This document shows positions 51,125 through 60,335 of a DNA stretch of 64,000 nt, in pieces. The stretch comes from CAZBUB01 sp964494985 (GTDB taxonomy: Bacteria; Desulfobacterota; Desulfovibrionia; Desulfovibrionales; Desulfothermaceae), in NCBI GenBank assembly GCA_964494985.1, contig CAZBUB010000002.1:69436-133435 (forward strand), read 5' to 3'. Positions within the stretch are counted from its first letter, which is position 1. Each line of letters starts with the position of its first letter. The notes under the pieces are model-generated. The model did not search any database, had not been told where the DNA came from, and saw only the letters and a list, made by a program, of their open reading frames with translations. Both the position numbers and the translations under genes were made by a program.

Positions 51125-52558
51125 ATGCAAAAAAAAAACGTTTTCGTCATCGGCCTGGATGATTTCAATCTGCAAATGATCCAAAAAGCCAGGAATGCTG
51201 AAAACTGCAACTTTATTGGACTGCTGGACATCCACTATCTGATAGATAGCGGGCAATATCGATTGAGCGACATGCTGAAGCTGGCTGAAAAGCAGCTGCG
51301 TGAATTTCAGGGCAGCATTGACGCTATTGTGGGCTACACTGATTTCCCAGTCAGCACCATGGTCCCAATCCTCTGCTCTCGCTTCCAGGTCCCAGGACCT
51401 TCACTGGAAAGCGTCCTGAAATCTGAGCACAAGTACTGGAGCCGAGTAGAACAGAAAAAAGCCATCCCTGAACATATCCCGGAGTTCGTCAAGTTCGATC
51501 CATTCCATGCCCAAGCCCTGCAACAGATTGCTTTGGAGTTTCCATTCTGGATCAAACCCATAAAATCCACTGCCTCCCAGCTGGGATTTCGGATCAACAA
51601 CAAAAAGGAATTTCAGCGGGCAATCAAAATCCTGCGGGAAAAGATAGGACTGTTCAAACCATTTGATTATTTGCTGGACTTGGTACAATTGCCAGAAGAA
51701 ATTGCCCGAGTGAACAGCTCCTACTGTGTGGCTGAGCAGATCATCTCCGGCAGGCAATGCACACTGGAAGGCTATGTGCACCAGGGCAAAGTCCAAACCT
51801 ATGGCATTATCGACTCCATCCGGGAGCCCAACCGGACCACATTTGCCCGCTACCAATACCCTTCTAGACTGCCCAGGCAGATCCAGAAAGAGATGGCCAA
51901 AATCACAGAAAAAGTCATGCTCCAGATCGGATTCGACCAATCTGCATTCAATGTGGAATTCTTCTGGAATGAAAAACAGAACAAGATCTGGTTCTTGGAG
52001 ATCAACACCCGTATCCCCCAGTCCCACAGCGATCTCTTCCAAAAAGTGGACGGGGTCTCCAATCACCAGGTCATGCTGGACGTAGCCCTGAACCAGGATC
52101 CCTGGTTCCCCAAACGCCAGGGCAAATACCGGGTGGCAGGCAAATTCTTTGTGCGGGAATATCAGGACAAGCTTATCACCAGCACGCCTACCAGGGAAGA
52201 CCTGGAGGATCTTAGCAGGGAGCTGCCTGGCACCCTGGTGGATGTGCAGGGCAAAATAGGCATGAAACTCTCGGAAATCCCTGAGCAGGACAGCTATAGC
52301 TATGCCACCGCATTTGTCTACCTGGGAGCCGACTCCCAAAAGGAGCTGCTGGAAAAGTTTCAGAAGTGCCGCAAGATGCTCAAATTCCAGTACCAGGACC
52401 TGACCATCCCTGCGGTCTCCCCGGAAAAGGTGCAGCAGAAGCTTCCAGATTCTGAAGCCCAGGTAGCCATACAGGTCCTGACTTCACCTATGACACTGCC
52501 TATTCAGGAAGATCTTTCCCCAAAACAGGGAGGAGTACAGGACATGGTCAAGCCTTAG
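51125..52558 (+). CDS. Uncharacterised ATP-grasp protein 1
   Basis: 477 residues. KNVFVIGLDDFNLQMIQKA opens an N-terminal pre-ATP-grasp domain. The ATP-grasp core includes FPFWIKPIKSTASQLGF (about residue 140), CTLEGYVHQGKVQTYGIID and the metal-binding AFNVEFFWNEKQNKIWFLE followed by INTRIPQSHSDL. ATP-grasp enzymes form amide or similar bonds through acyl phosphates. The substrate cannot be read here. It closely resembles ATP-grasp protein 2 (55652-56947) over its whole length, but has an extra ~40-residue C-terminal tail. It is in line with cphB, probably co-transcribed, and overlaps the convergent iaaA tail-to-tail by 11 bases. Confidence 0.8.
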   Translation: MQKKNVFVIGLDDFNLQMIQKARNAENCNFIGLLDIHYLIDSGQYRLSDMLKLAEKQLREFQGSIDAIVGYTDFPVSTMVPILCSRFQVPGPSLESVLKSEHKYWSRVEQKKAIPEHIPEFVKFDPFHAQALQQIALEFPFWIKPIKSTASQLGFRINNKKEFQRAIKILREKIGLFKPFDYLLDLVQLPEEIARVNSSYCVAEQIISGRQCTLEGYVHQGKVQTYGIIDSIREPNRTTFARYQYPSRLPRQIQKEMAKITEKVMLQIGFDQSAFNVEFFWNEKQNKIWFLEINTRIPQSHSDLFQKVDGVSNHQVMLDVALNQDPWFPKRQGKYRVAGKFFVREYQDKLITSTPTREDLEDLSRELPGTLVDVQGKIGMKLSEIPEQDSYSYATAFVYLGADSQKELLEKFQKCRKMLKFQYQDLTIPAVSPEKVQQKLPDSEAQVAIQVLTSPMTLPIQEDLSPKQGGVQDMVKP

Positions 52559-53537
52559 CAGCAGGCCCTGCAGATGCATGACTGCTGCCATCACCTGCTT
52601 CTGCAGGGCCGTACATGGCCACCCAGGGCCTATGCCCCTGCCTGAGCAGCCCGCGGTACATGCCCTGGGTCATAAAAGGCAGGACTGCATGGCCGCTTAT
52701 ATCCACTGCTATCAGACCGCCCAGCCCGCCCATGTTCTGGATATCCTCAAGCACCAGTGCTGCTGCCTGAGCCAGATTCAAGCCCTGAAACTGCATCAGG
52801 GCAGCGACCCTGTGCGCAGCCACCCGGCGCAGGAAATATTCCCCTTCTCCAGTGCAGCTCACTGCACAGACAGCATTGTCTGCATAAACACCTGCTCCAA
52901 TGATTGGGGAATCCCCAACCCGGCCGTACTTCTTATTGGTTGTGCCTCCAGTGGAGCTGCCCGCGGCCAGTTCACCGTGTTGATCCAGGCAGACCGCACC
53001 CACTGTGCCAAGTTTTTTAGAGCCGCCTACTGGATCTTGCTCCTGATGCTCATCCTGCTGCCTGGCTGCCAGCAGCTCATCCCAACGCCTTTGCTCATAA
53101 AAATATTCAGGATCCGCCTGTTCCAGGCCTTGCAAAGCAGCAAACTCTTCAGCACCCCGGCCTGTCAAAAGCACATGCCTGGAATTTTCCAGAACCAGCC
53201 TGGCAGCAGCAACAGGATTCTTGATGCTGCCCACCCCTGCTACAGCCCCGGCTGTCAGGTCTTGGCCCCGCATGAGGGCAGCATCCATCTCGTTTCTGCC
53301 CTCATGACTAAAGACAGATCCCCTGCCGGCATTAAAAAGACTGGAGTCTTCCAGGATCACTATCGCTGCCTGGACAGCATCCAGGGCTGTCCCACCCGGC
53401 TTTAGGATACTGTCTCCTGCATCCAAGCTCTGCTGTAAAACCGCTAGATGAGCCTGCTCTGATTCAGGGCTGAACCTCTCCGGCCTGATTTCTTCACATC
53501 CACCGTGAATGGCTAATACGTAACCCATATCCTGCAC
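52548..53537 (-). CDS. iaaA: Isoaspartyl peptidase / plant-type L-asparaginase
   Basis: An N-terminal-nucleophile hydrolase that splits beta-aspartyl dipeptides. The 329-residue precursor has the autocleavage site before Thr178 (KKLGTVGAVCLD), and the mature N-terminal Thr is the nucleophile. STGGTTNKKYGRVGDSPIIGAG and CTGEGEYFLR are conserved. The GTG at 53537 is taken as the start because AGGGG lies six bases upstream; the ATG three codons later is an alternative. Next to cyanophycinase its natural substrate is plausibly beta-Asp-Arg, giving aspartate and arginine. It follows the CocE-type gene by 19 bases. Confidence 0.9.
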   Translation of the reverse strand: MQDMGYVLAIHGGCEEIRPERFSPESEQAHLAVLQQSLDAGDSILKPGGTALDAVQAAIVILEDSSLFNAGRGSVFSHEGRNEMDAALMRGQDLTAGAVAGVGSIKNPVAAARLVLENSRHVLLTGRGAEEFAALQGLEQADPEYFYEQRRWDELLAARQQDEHQEQDPVGGSKKLGTVGAVCLDQHGELAAGSSTGGTTNKKYGRVGDSPIIGAGVYADNAVCAVSCTGEGEYFLRRVAAHRVAALMQFQGLNLAQAAALVLEDIQNMGGLGGLIAVDISGHAVLPFMTQGMYRGLLRQGHRPWVAMYGPAEAGDGSSHASAGPAAKA

Positions 53538-53556
53538 TTATTGCCCCTGCCTGGCA

Positions 53557-55578
53557 TCAGACATGATCCCTGGGTATCTCGCACAGCCAGTTGCGGGAGA
53601 ATACCCTCTCTTGACCCTCATATGCGTCAAGCTCAGCGTGCAGCTTGAAATGGGTGGCAGAGGATGTGAGCACTGTCCTGGTCCTGGTCTGCACACACCA
53701 ATTCCCACGCTCAAAACATCTGCACCAAATGGTTTCCCCCCTGGCGGAATCAACGTCGTCGTACTTAAAGGTATACCATTCCTGACCTTTGCTGCTCACA
53801 GTCCAATCAATATCCTGGAAACAGAAAGTGCCTTCGTCCAAGACGACTTCCAGGCTGGATTCCTCAGCTCCCAGATCCCGTATAACTCGCCATTTGTGTG
53901 TCTTGGGCTGCAGCTGCCTGATCATTGGGCCAGGAGCTCCCTCAGCTTCTTTAAAGGGCCGCAGGCTTTGATCACTCTCTTTGCAAGGCCTCACTGGCAA
54001 CTGCAAACGACTGGCGCCGGTATGCAGGGTTAGCCGCACAGGCTCAGGCGGCAGCCAGGCCAGGGGCCAATAAGAGCTGGAGATGGAGACCCGCAGGCGG
54101 TGTCCGGCAGCAAAACGTTGGGCAATGTGGTTCAGCTGAATCTGCACTTGGTATACTTTGTCCGGCTCCAGGGACTCAGGCTCCTGATGGCTTTTATGGT
54201 GACACAGATTGAGCAGGCCGTAAGTAATCCTCGTGGCCTTGTCATCCTGAGCCACATCCGAGATCCGGACCGCAATCATGGCCACAGGCTGGCTGGAAGC
54301 CACTTCCAGGTGTAACACTGGGGCACCCAGGATCTCCAAGGCTTCTTCCAGAGGCAGGGTTTCGAAAATCAGAGCCCCGCCGTCTTCTTCCCGTTGATCA
54401 TGGGGTAAATCCGGGGGAGCAGCATAGGAGCACCATTTGCCTGCATACAGCCCCACGCTCAAAGGGGACTGGATACTCATTGAAGCTGCCAAGGTTGGAG
54501 CTGCCTGTGCAAGCAGCTGACCTGGATGCAGATAATAGCTGCAATGCTGAATGTCCTTTGCAGGCCAGGCTTGTTCAGCAACCCAACGCCCGGAGCGTTT
54601 ATTGTACAAAGTGCTGGGAGGGACACTGTCCTGCATCCAAGCCCGAAGCATGGGCTCCTGCATAATATTGGTCTCTTTGCCCCGCAACCAGGTGTCCCAC
54701 CAGAGCAGGGCCTCCTGCAGAAATCCTATGGCCGGCCCAGGAATACCGAAATGCGGATATTTGTGGCTCCAGGGGCCGATCAGCCCCTTGCGAGGCACCT
54801 GCAGGCCTTGCAAAAGCCTGAACACAGCATTGGTATACCCGTCAGCCCAGCCACTGACAGCCAAAACAGGACATTTTATGCGTGAATAATCCTCACATAT
54901 AGAGCCGTGCTGCCAGTATTCATCCCTGCGCTGGTGCTGCAGCCAATTCTGCAGCCACAGACCACTGCCTTCCAGGCGCTCAAGCCACATCTGCTTCCAG
55001 CTTTCCCCCACCAAAGCAGGATCCGGGGGACAGGAGTTATAGGCAAACATGATTGAGGCCCAGGACAGATTGTCTCCTAGCAGGCAGCCTCCCATATAAT
55101 GCACATCATCTGCATAGCGATCATCTGTAGAGCAAACCGTGATGATGGCCTTTAGCTCAGGAGGCTGCAGCGCAGCCACCTGCAAGGCATTGAAACCTCC
55201 CCAGGAAATGCCCATCATGCCCACCGAGCCATTGCACCAGGGTTGAGCAGCTATCCAGGCCAGTAGTTCCAGACAATCATTCTGTTCCTGCTGCAAATAC
55301 TCGTCTCTGAGCACCCCTTCAGACTCTCCAGCCCCGCGCAGATCCACCCGCAGACAGCCGTAGCCGTGGCCTGCAAAATAGCCATGGTTCACTGCATCGC
55401 TATAGGCTTCAAAATCGCGTTTGCGATAGGGGATGTACTCCAGTATCGCCGGCACAGGGCACTGCTGGGCAGACTCTGGCAACCAGATCTTGGCAGCCAG
55501 GCGCACCCCGTCTGAAAGGGGGATCCAAACGTGCTCAAGTATTTGGACCTTTTCTGGGAACTCACTGATAGTCTTCAT
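53557..55578 (-). CDS. CocE/NonD-family (S15-type) hydrolase
   Basis: 673 residues, an alpha/beta hydrolase of the X-Pro dipeptidyl-peptidase/CocE class. The nucleophile Ser125 is in GMMGISWGGFNAL, Asp245 in SGWADGYTNAV and His272 in IGPWSHKYPHFG, giving a complete triad. The C-terminal part is the jelly-roll X-Pro domain. No signal peptide is seen. Known relatives hydrolyse esters or peptides. Its place between iaaA and ATP-grasp protein 2, with short gaps on the same strand, suggests an intracellular amide or ester substrate linked to cyanophycin-derived products, but this is inference. It exceeds the usual CocE length by about 100 residues. Confidence 0.85.
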   Translation of the reverse strand: MKTISEFPEKVQILEHVWIPLSDGVRLAAKIWLPESAQQCPVPAILEYIPYRKRDFEAYSDAVNHGYFAGHGYGCLRVDLRGAGESEGVLRDEYLQQEQNDCLELLAWIAAQPWCNGSVGMMGISWGGFNALQVAALQPPELKAIITVCSTDDRYADDVHYMGGCLLGDNLSWASIMFAYNSCPPDPALVGESWKQMWLERLEGSGLWLQNWLQHQRRDEYWQHGSICEDYSRIKCPVLAVSGWADGYTNAVFRLLQGLQVPRKGLIGPWSHKYPHFGIPGPAIGFLQEALLWWDTWLRGKETNIMQEPMLRAWMQDSVPPSTLYNKRSGRWVAEQAWPAKDIQHCSYYLHPGQLLAQAAPTLAASMSIQSPLSVGLYAGKWCSYAAPPDLPHDQREEDGGALIFETLPLEEALEILGAPVLHLEVASSQPVAMIAVRISDVAQDDKATRITYGLLNLCHHKSHQEPESLEPDKVYQVQIQLNHIAQRFAAGHRLRVSISSSYWPLAWLPPEPVRLTLHTGASRLQLPVRPCKESDQSLRPFKEAEGAPGPMIRQLQPKTHKWRVIRDLGAEESSLEVVLDEGTFCFQDIDWTVSSKGQEWYTFKYDDVDSARGETIWCRCFERGNWCVQTRTRTVLTSSATHFKLHAELDAYEGQERVFSRNWLCEIPRDHV

Positions 55579-55651
55579 ATTTTTTCCATTTCAACGGGTT
55601 ATAGTTAAGGCGTCAATCTAGGCATTTCCCTGTTTTTTAACCCTGCACATG

Positions 55652-56947
55652 TCATGCAAACTCAAAGCGCAAATCTTGTCTGATCTGCCGTATGCTTTCC
55701 CGCAGACTGCGAAAGCTGCTGGCGCCCACAAAAAGGATTGCATAGGCATAGCTGTAGCTGTCCTGCTCAGCTGGTTCCAACTGGGAAAGCCGCATGCCCT
55801 GGGTGGCCTGGATACTGATCATGGCCCCTGGAAATCTGGCTTCCAGGGACTGGACCTCTTCTGGACTAGGCGCTTTGCTTACCAGGGCATCCTGGAAACG
55901 GCGCAAAAACACCTTGGCTGCACAGACAAATCCGCCCTGACCAGGACTCCAGACCGGCTTTTGCTTCAGGGCCAGCTCCAGTAGGATCCGGTGATGCGGG
56001 GTGCCGTCCACTTTTTCGAAAATGTCCCCATGGGACTGGGAGATGCGGGGATTGACTTCCAGAATCCAGATCCGGTCCTGTTTTTTTTCCCAGAAAAACT
56101 CCATATTAAAGGCACAGTGATCCAGACCGATTTCCGAAAGCACATCCCTGGCAATACGGATCATGTCCTGTTTCACCCTACGGGGAAGCTCGGAAGGATA
56201 TTGGTAGCGAAGAAAGCTGGAACCATTGGGGTAGCGGAAGGAATCCACCACCCCGTAGATCTGGATTTCCTGATTTTGAACAAAGCCTTCCAGAGTGCAC
56301 TGCTGGCCTCGAATCAGACCTTCCACCATGCAATGATTGCCTCCGACCAGGGAGATCTCTTCTTGGAGATGGGCATAGTCCAGGAAATCGTTAAAAGCAT
56401 TGCCCATCGCTGCAATGCCGGAGCGGATTTTGCTGATCGCCAGGGCAAGATCCTTACGATTGCGGACCCGAAAACCCAGGTGGGAGGAATAGGATTTGAC
56501 CGGCTTAATCCAGAAGGGATAACGAACCTGGATATTGTTCAGCTCCTGTTCATCAAAGGGGTCCAGGCTTTGAAAAGCAGGAACATGCTCCGGGGCCACA
56601 CGCTTCTGTAGGATTCTGCTCCAGTATTTGTGCTCACAGCCCAGCACCGCCTGCACTGAAGGAGCGATCAAGCCTAGGCGCTTGGCCAAAATGGGCACCA
56701 TGAGGCTGACTGGAAAGTCCCAGTAGCCGATGATCCCGGCAATGGGACCAGGATGGGCGCGGAGCTGGCCTTCTGCAACATCCAAAACGGCGTGTACATC
56801 ATAGTCCCTGCTGGAAGTTACCGCATCCATATCCAAAAGGGGATAGAAGTTAACTTTCCTGCCCATATCCACGGCTTCAAGCTTGGAGCGATTGAAATCG
56901 TCCAGCCCCAGAACAAAAATATCAATGGGGTCTAAATGATTGACCAT
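55652..56947 (-). CDS. Uncharacterised ATP-grasp protein 2
   Basis: About 431 residues from the ATG at 56947; a TTG three codons earlier is also possible. It has the same plan as ATP-grasp protein 1: IDIFVLGLDDFNRSKLEAV, HKYWSRILQKRVAPEHVP, YPFWIKPVKSYSSHLGF, CTLEGFVQNQEIQIYGVVD and the metal site AFNMEFFWEKKQDRIWILE followed by VNPRISQSHGDI. The two differ mainly in the N-terminal ~100 residues and at the C-terminus. It heads a minus-strand set with the CocE-type hydrolase and iaaA. The reaction is unknown; an amino-acid or dipeptide ligase is the general expectation for the fold. Confidence 0.8.
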   Translation of the reverse strand: MVNHLDPIDIFVLGLDDFNRSKLEAVDMGRKVNFYPLLDMDAVTSSRDYDVHAVLDVAEGQLRAHPGPIAGIIGYWDFPVSLMVPILAKRLGLIAPSVQAVLGCEHKYWSRILQKRVAPEHVPAFQSLDPFDEQELNNIQVRYPFWIKPVKSYSSHLGFRVRNRKDLALAISKIRSGIAAMGNAFNDFLDYAHLQEEISLVGGNHCMVEGLIRGQQCTLEGFVQNQEIQIYGVVDSFRYPNGSSFLRYQYPSELPRRVKQDMIRIARDVLSEIGLDHCAFNMEFFWEKKQDRIWILEVNPRISQSHGDIFEKVDGTPHHRILLELALKQKPVWSPGQGGFVCAAKVFLRRFQDALVSKAPSPEEVQSLEARFPGAMISIQATQGMRLSQLEPAEQDSYSYAYAILFVGASSFRSLRESIRQIRQDLRFEFA

Positions 56948-57055
56948 CTGCAGCAATTATCCTGGTTTCTTGTGAGTAACCACATGGCGTTGCCAAATAG
57001 CTTTTGACTGTTCAGCTGGTATTATAGATTTTCAAAACATGCGATCAAAGCTGCC

Positions 57056-60000
57056 TCAGTCTGTGATCCAGACCTCATCCTCTACAACTGGTGCAAAACC
57101 GCGGCGCATGGTATTCTCTGTGACACATCTGGGATCCATAAATTGCAACAGATAGTCAGGACCTCCAGTTTTGGAGCCGATGCCAGACATTTTAAAGCCA
57201 CCAAAAGGCTGACGTTCCACCAATGCCCCTGTGCTGCCTTGATTGAGATAAAGGTTGCCTACTTTGAACCCCAGTCTTGCCTTTTCCAGGTTCCTGGGGC
57301 TGCGGCTGAACACTGCGCCGGTCAAGGCAAATTTTGTGGAATTGGCCCAGTCAATGGCCTGATCAAAATCCTGGACCTTCATCACCGCTAGGATCGGCCC
57401 GAATATCTCTTCCTGGGCCAGGCTATGCTCTGGGTTTATGCCCTCTGCTATGGTCAAGGGCACGTAAAAGCCCTGATTCGGAACTTCAGTACGCAACAGG
57501 ATCCGGCCTTGTTTTGCTGCCAGCTCTACATAGGTATTGATCTTTTCCTGGGCCGCCTTATCCACCACCGGCCCCATATAGTTGGCCGGGTCTTCAGCAG
57601 GTCCGATTTTGAGGGATTTGGCAGCCTCTACCAGCCTGGACACAAACTTCTCATAAATTGCTTCCAGAACGATCACCCTAGAACAGGCTGAGCATTTTTG
57701 CCCCTGAAACCCGAATGCTGAATAGACAACCGCTGGCACAGCCTCATCCAGATCAGCATCATCATCGATAATAATGGCGTTTTTGCCGCCCATTTCAGCA
57801 ATAACCTTCTTGACCTGCTGCTGTCCTGTCTGGTGCACAGAGGCCTTGTTCACTATCCTCAATCCCACCTGCATAGACCCTGTAAAGGCTATGAGGCTGA
57901 TTTCTGGATGTTCTACGAGATAATCCCCTATTTTGCTGCCTCGACCTGGCAGAAACTGGAAAACCCCAGCTGGAAACCCTGCTTGCCGGTAGATCCTGGC
58001 CAGTTGATAACCGATCACTGCAGCCGCACCAGCAGGCTTGAACAATACGCAATTACCAGTAACCATGGCAGCAGAAGTCATGCCGCAGCTGATAGCCAGA
58101 GGAAAATTCCAGGGCGAGAAAACTGCAGCCAGGCCTTTGGACTGATAAAACAGATGATTCACCTCGCCAGGCGCTCTGCCCATGCACCTAGGCTGGCCAA
58201 GCCTGAGCATCTCCCGGGCATAATACTCCATAAAATCTATGGCCTCCCCCACATCTGCATGAGCTTGGCCCCATTGCTTGCCCACCTCCAGCACCTGCCA
58301 GGCAGCAAGCCTAAAAATATCCTTTCTGGCTATATCCGCAGCCTTAAACAGATAATCAGCACGTGCAGCAGGGCTCAAGTCCCTCCACAAGGGCAACGCA
58401 TCACGGGCCCCTTGCAGGGCAAGATCCACTTCTGTACAAGAGGCCTGACAGACATTGCCTATGACCTCTTCAGGGTCTGCTGGATTGACAGAGATAAGCT
58501 TATCCTCTGTATATCTCTCTTGATTGTTGAGCAGTAAGGGGTACGTACCCCCCATCTCCCTGCGCACAACATTAATGGCCTCTGAGAAAGCCTTGCGCTG
58601 GGAGGGCTGAGCAAAATCAGCCAAACTCTCATTAACAAAATCCTGAATCTGGCCTTGTTTTTTGGGCAAACTCCCACGCTCTTTTTCCTTGTCTGCAGCT
58701 AAAACGCTCGGATCCTGCAAGAGCAGATCCATCTCAGCTCCTTCCACAAAGCTCTGGCGTAGGAAGGATTCATTTGCTGTGTTCTCCAATAACCTGCGCA
58801 CCAGATAAGCCATGCCTGGCAGGATTGCCCCGTAAGGACAGTAAAGCCTGACTCTTTGTGCCACCCCAAGCAGCCCCTTGCGCACTGGTTCGGCCATACC
58901 GAACAAAGCCTGGTACTCGTATCTCTTTTCAGGCACACCCAAATCCAGGGCCATTTCCATGGCTGCGGCAATGGAGCGGATATTGTGGGAGGCGCAGGCA
59001 TAATAACAGATCTCACTGTTTTCCAAGATCTTTCTGGACTGCCTTTCAAAGGCCGCATCAGTCTCAGCCTTGGCGGTATATACTGGAACCCTCCAGCCGT
59101 TTTGTTTGGCTGTAATTGTTTCATAATCCCAGTAAGCACCTTTGACCAATCTGATGGCAATAGGAAGTTTTTTGCTTTTGCTCCAGCTCAAAAGCTGGTC
59201 CAGATCCTGGTCAGTATCCAACAAATAGGACTGCAGAACTATTGCCAGCTGATCAAAATCTGCCAATTCAGGCTCACTGCGCAGCTGTTTATATACCTCC
59301 AGGGTAATATCCTTGAGCTGATACTGTTCCATATCTATACACAAATGGGCTCCGATATCCCTGGCTTTGAGCACAACTGGCCTTAGCCTGGCACATATAC
59401 TGTGCACTGAGCCGGCTAGATCTGCAGGCCTAGCTTGAGAATAAAGGGCAGACGGCTTGATGGAGACATTGATCTGGGGCGCATAACCCCAGTCCAGCCC
59501 ATTGCCGTAGCCCAGGCTTGGCCACTTGCCAGCCTCTTTTGCCAAATCCTCCAGCAGATCAAGATAGGCCTGCTGATATTGTATGCCCTCTTGCTCACTT
59601 ACTGTTGACTCGCCCAGGATATCCACAGTAAAGGCGAAATTATCCTTGCGAAGCCGATGCAGGGTCTGCAGGGCCTGGGAAATGTTTTCTCCGATGATGA
59701 ACTGTTTGGCCATGCTTTCAATGTTGGAGCGGATAGACTTGGCCAACAAGCTCCCCATAAGGCCCTTGCCCCACCCAGAGCCTTTGGCCCCCCATTTTAG
59801 CACTGCAGGGAGATCCTGGTCTTCTGCGCCAAAATACTCCTGGATATGCCTGTTCAAGGTTTCCGGGTTCTGTAGATAAGGCAATACATCCACAAAGCGA
59901 AAGAGCTGCACCTTGAAGCTTTCATTGCACATGGCCCACTCCATGACCTTGCCACTCCACCAGCCTTTATTGAAAATGGACGGTGCTTCTCCGCATATGC

Positions 60001-60058
60001 TTTTGAAGAATTCCTTACCTCTAGCCTGGATTCTAGGATTCAGAATTTCATTGCTCAT
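57056..60058 (-). CDS. putA: Bifunctional proline dehydrogenase / L-glutamate gamma-semialdehyde dehydrogenase
   Basis: Oxidises proline to glutamate via P5C, passing electrons to FAD then NAD. I use the ATG at 60058 (MSNEILNPRIQ); the frame is open to 60091. The proline dehydrogenase barrel spans roughly residues 80-480 with VRLVKGAYWDYET and FRQSFVEGAE-like segments. The aldehyde dehydrogenase domain (about 510-1000) has VFSPWNFPLAISCGM, the Glu in VIAEMGGKNAIIID and the catalytic Cys in FGFQGQKCSACSRV. No DNA-binding N-terminal domain is present, so it is not a trifunctional regulator. It lies next to the cyanophycin genes and completes arginine-to-glutamate catabolism. Confidence 0.95.
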   Translation of the reverse strand: MSNEILNPRIQARGKEFFKSICGEAPSIFNKGWWSGKVMEWAMCNESFKVQLFRFVDVLPYLQNPETLNRHIQEYFGAEDQDLPAVLKWGAKGSGWGKGLMGSLLAKSIRSNIESMAKQFIIGENISQALQTLHRLRKDNFAFTVDILGESTVSEQEGIQYQQAYLDLLEDLAKEAGKWPSLGYGNGLDWGYAPQINVSIKPSALYSQARPADLAGSVHSICARLRPVVLKARDIGAHLCIDMEQYQLKDITLEVYKQLRSEPELADFDQLAIVLQSYLLDTDQDLDQLLSWSKSKKLPIAIRLVKGAYWDYETITAKQNGWRVPVYTAKAETDAAFERQSRKILENSEICYYACASHNIRSIAAAMEMALDLGVPEKRYEYQALFGMAEPVRKGLLGVAQRVRLYCPYGAILPGMAYLVRRLLENTANESFLRQSFVEGAEMDLLLQDPSVLAADKEKERGSLPKKQGQIQDFVNESLADFAQPSQRKAFSEAINVVRREMGGTYPLLLNNQERYTEDKLISVNPADPEEVIGNVCQASCTEVDLALQGARDALPLWRDLSPAARADYLFKAADIARKDIFRLAAWQVLEVGKQWGQAHADVGEAIDFMEYYAREMLRLGQPRCMGRAPGEVNHLFYQSKGLAAVFSPWNFPLAISCGMTSAAMVTGNCVLFKPAGAAAVIGYQLARIYRQAGFPAGVFQFLPGRGSKIGDYLVEHPEISLIAFTGSMQVGLRIVNKASVHQTGQQQVKKVIAEMGGKNAIIIDDDADLDEAVPAVVYSAFGFQGQKCSACSRVIVLEAIYEKFVSRLVEAAKSLKIGPAEDPANYMGPVVDKAAQEKINTYVELAAKQGRILLRTEVPNQGFYVPLTIAEGINPEHSLAQEEIFGPILAVMKVQDFDQAIDWANSTKFALTGAVFSRSPRNLEKARLGFKVGNLYLNQGSTGALVERQPFGGFKMSGIGSKTGGPDYLLQFMDPRCVTENTMRRGFAPVVEDEVWITD

Positions 60059-60335
60059 GATTTTTATCTCGCTTGATCTGCTACAAGCCACTTGTATCTG
60101 CCACGAAAAATCCTAAATAAACCCGGCTGCCTATCTTATACTCAGCTTACTTGGATATTGTATTCCATTACCGGAAATAAGCAAGGGATAAAACAAAACA
60201 TACTCCCCAAAAAACTTCATACACCCAAATTTCCCTGCACAAACCTTGGCCTTGACATCATTTTATACTCTAGCTCATGAATCGAGAACTTTGCTAACCG
60301 CTTTGAAAAAATCTATCATTGCAAGGATAAAATGT

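Noticed and set aside
57795..58537. Long open frames on both strands inside putA
   Set aside because: They are shadows of the PutA aldehyde dehydrogenase region, whose reading frame is fully supported by motifs.
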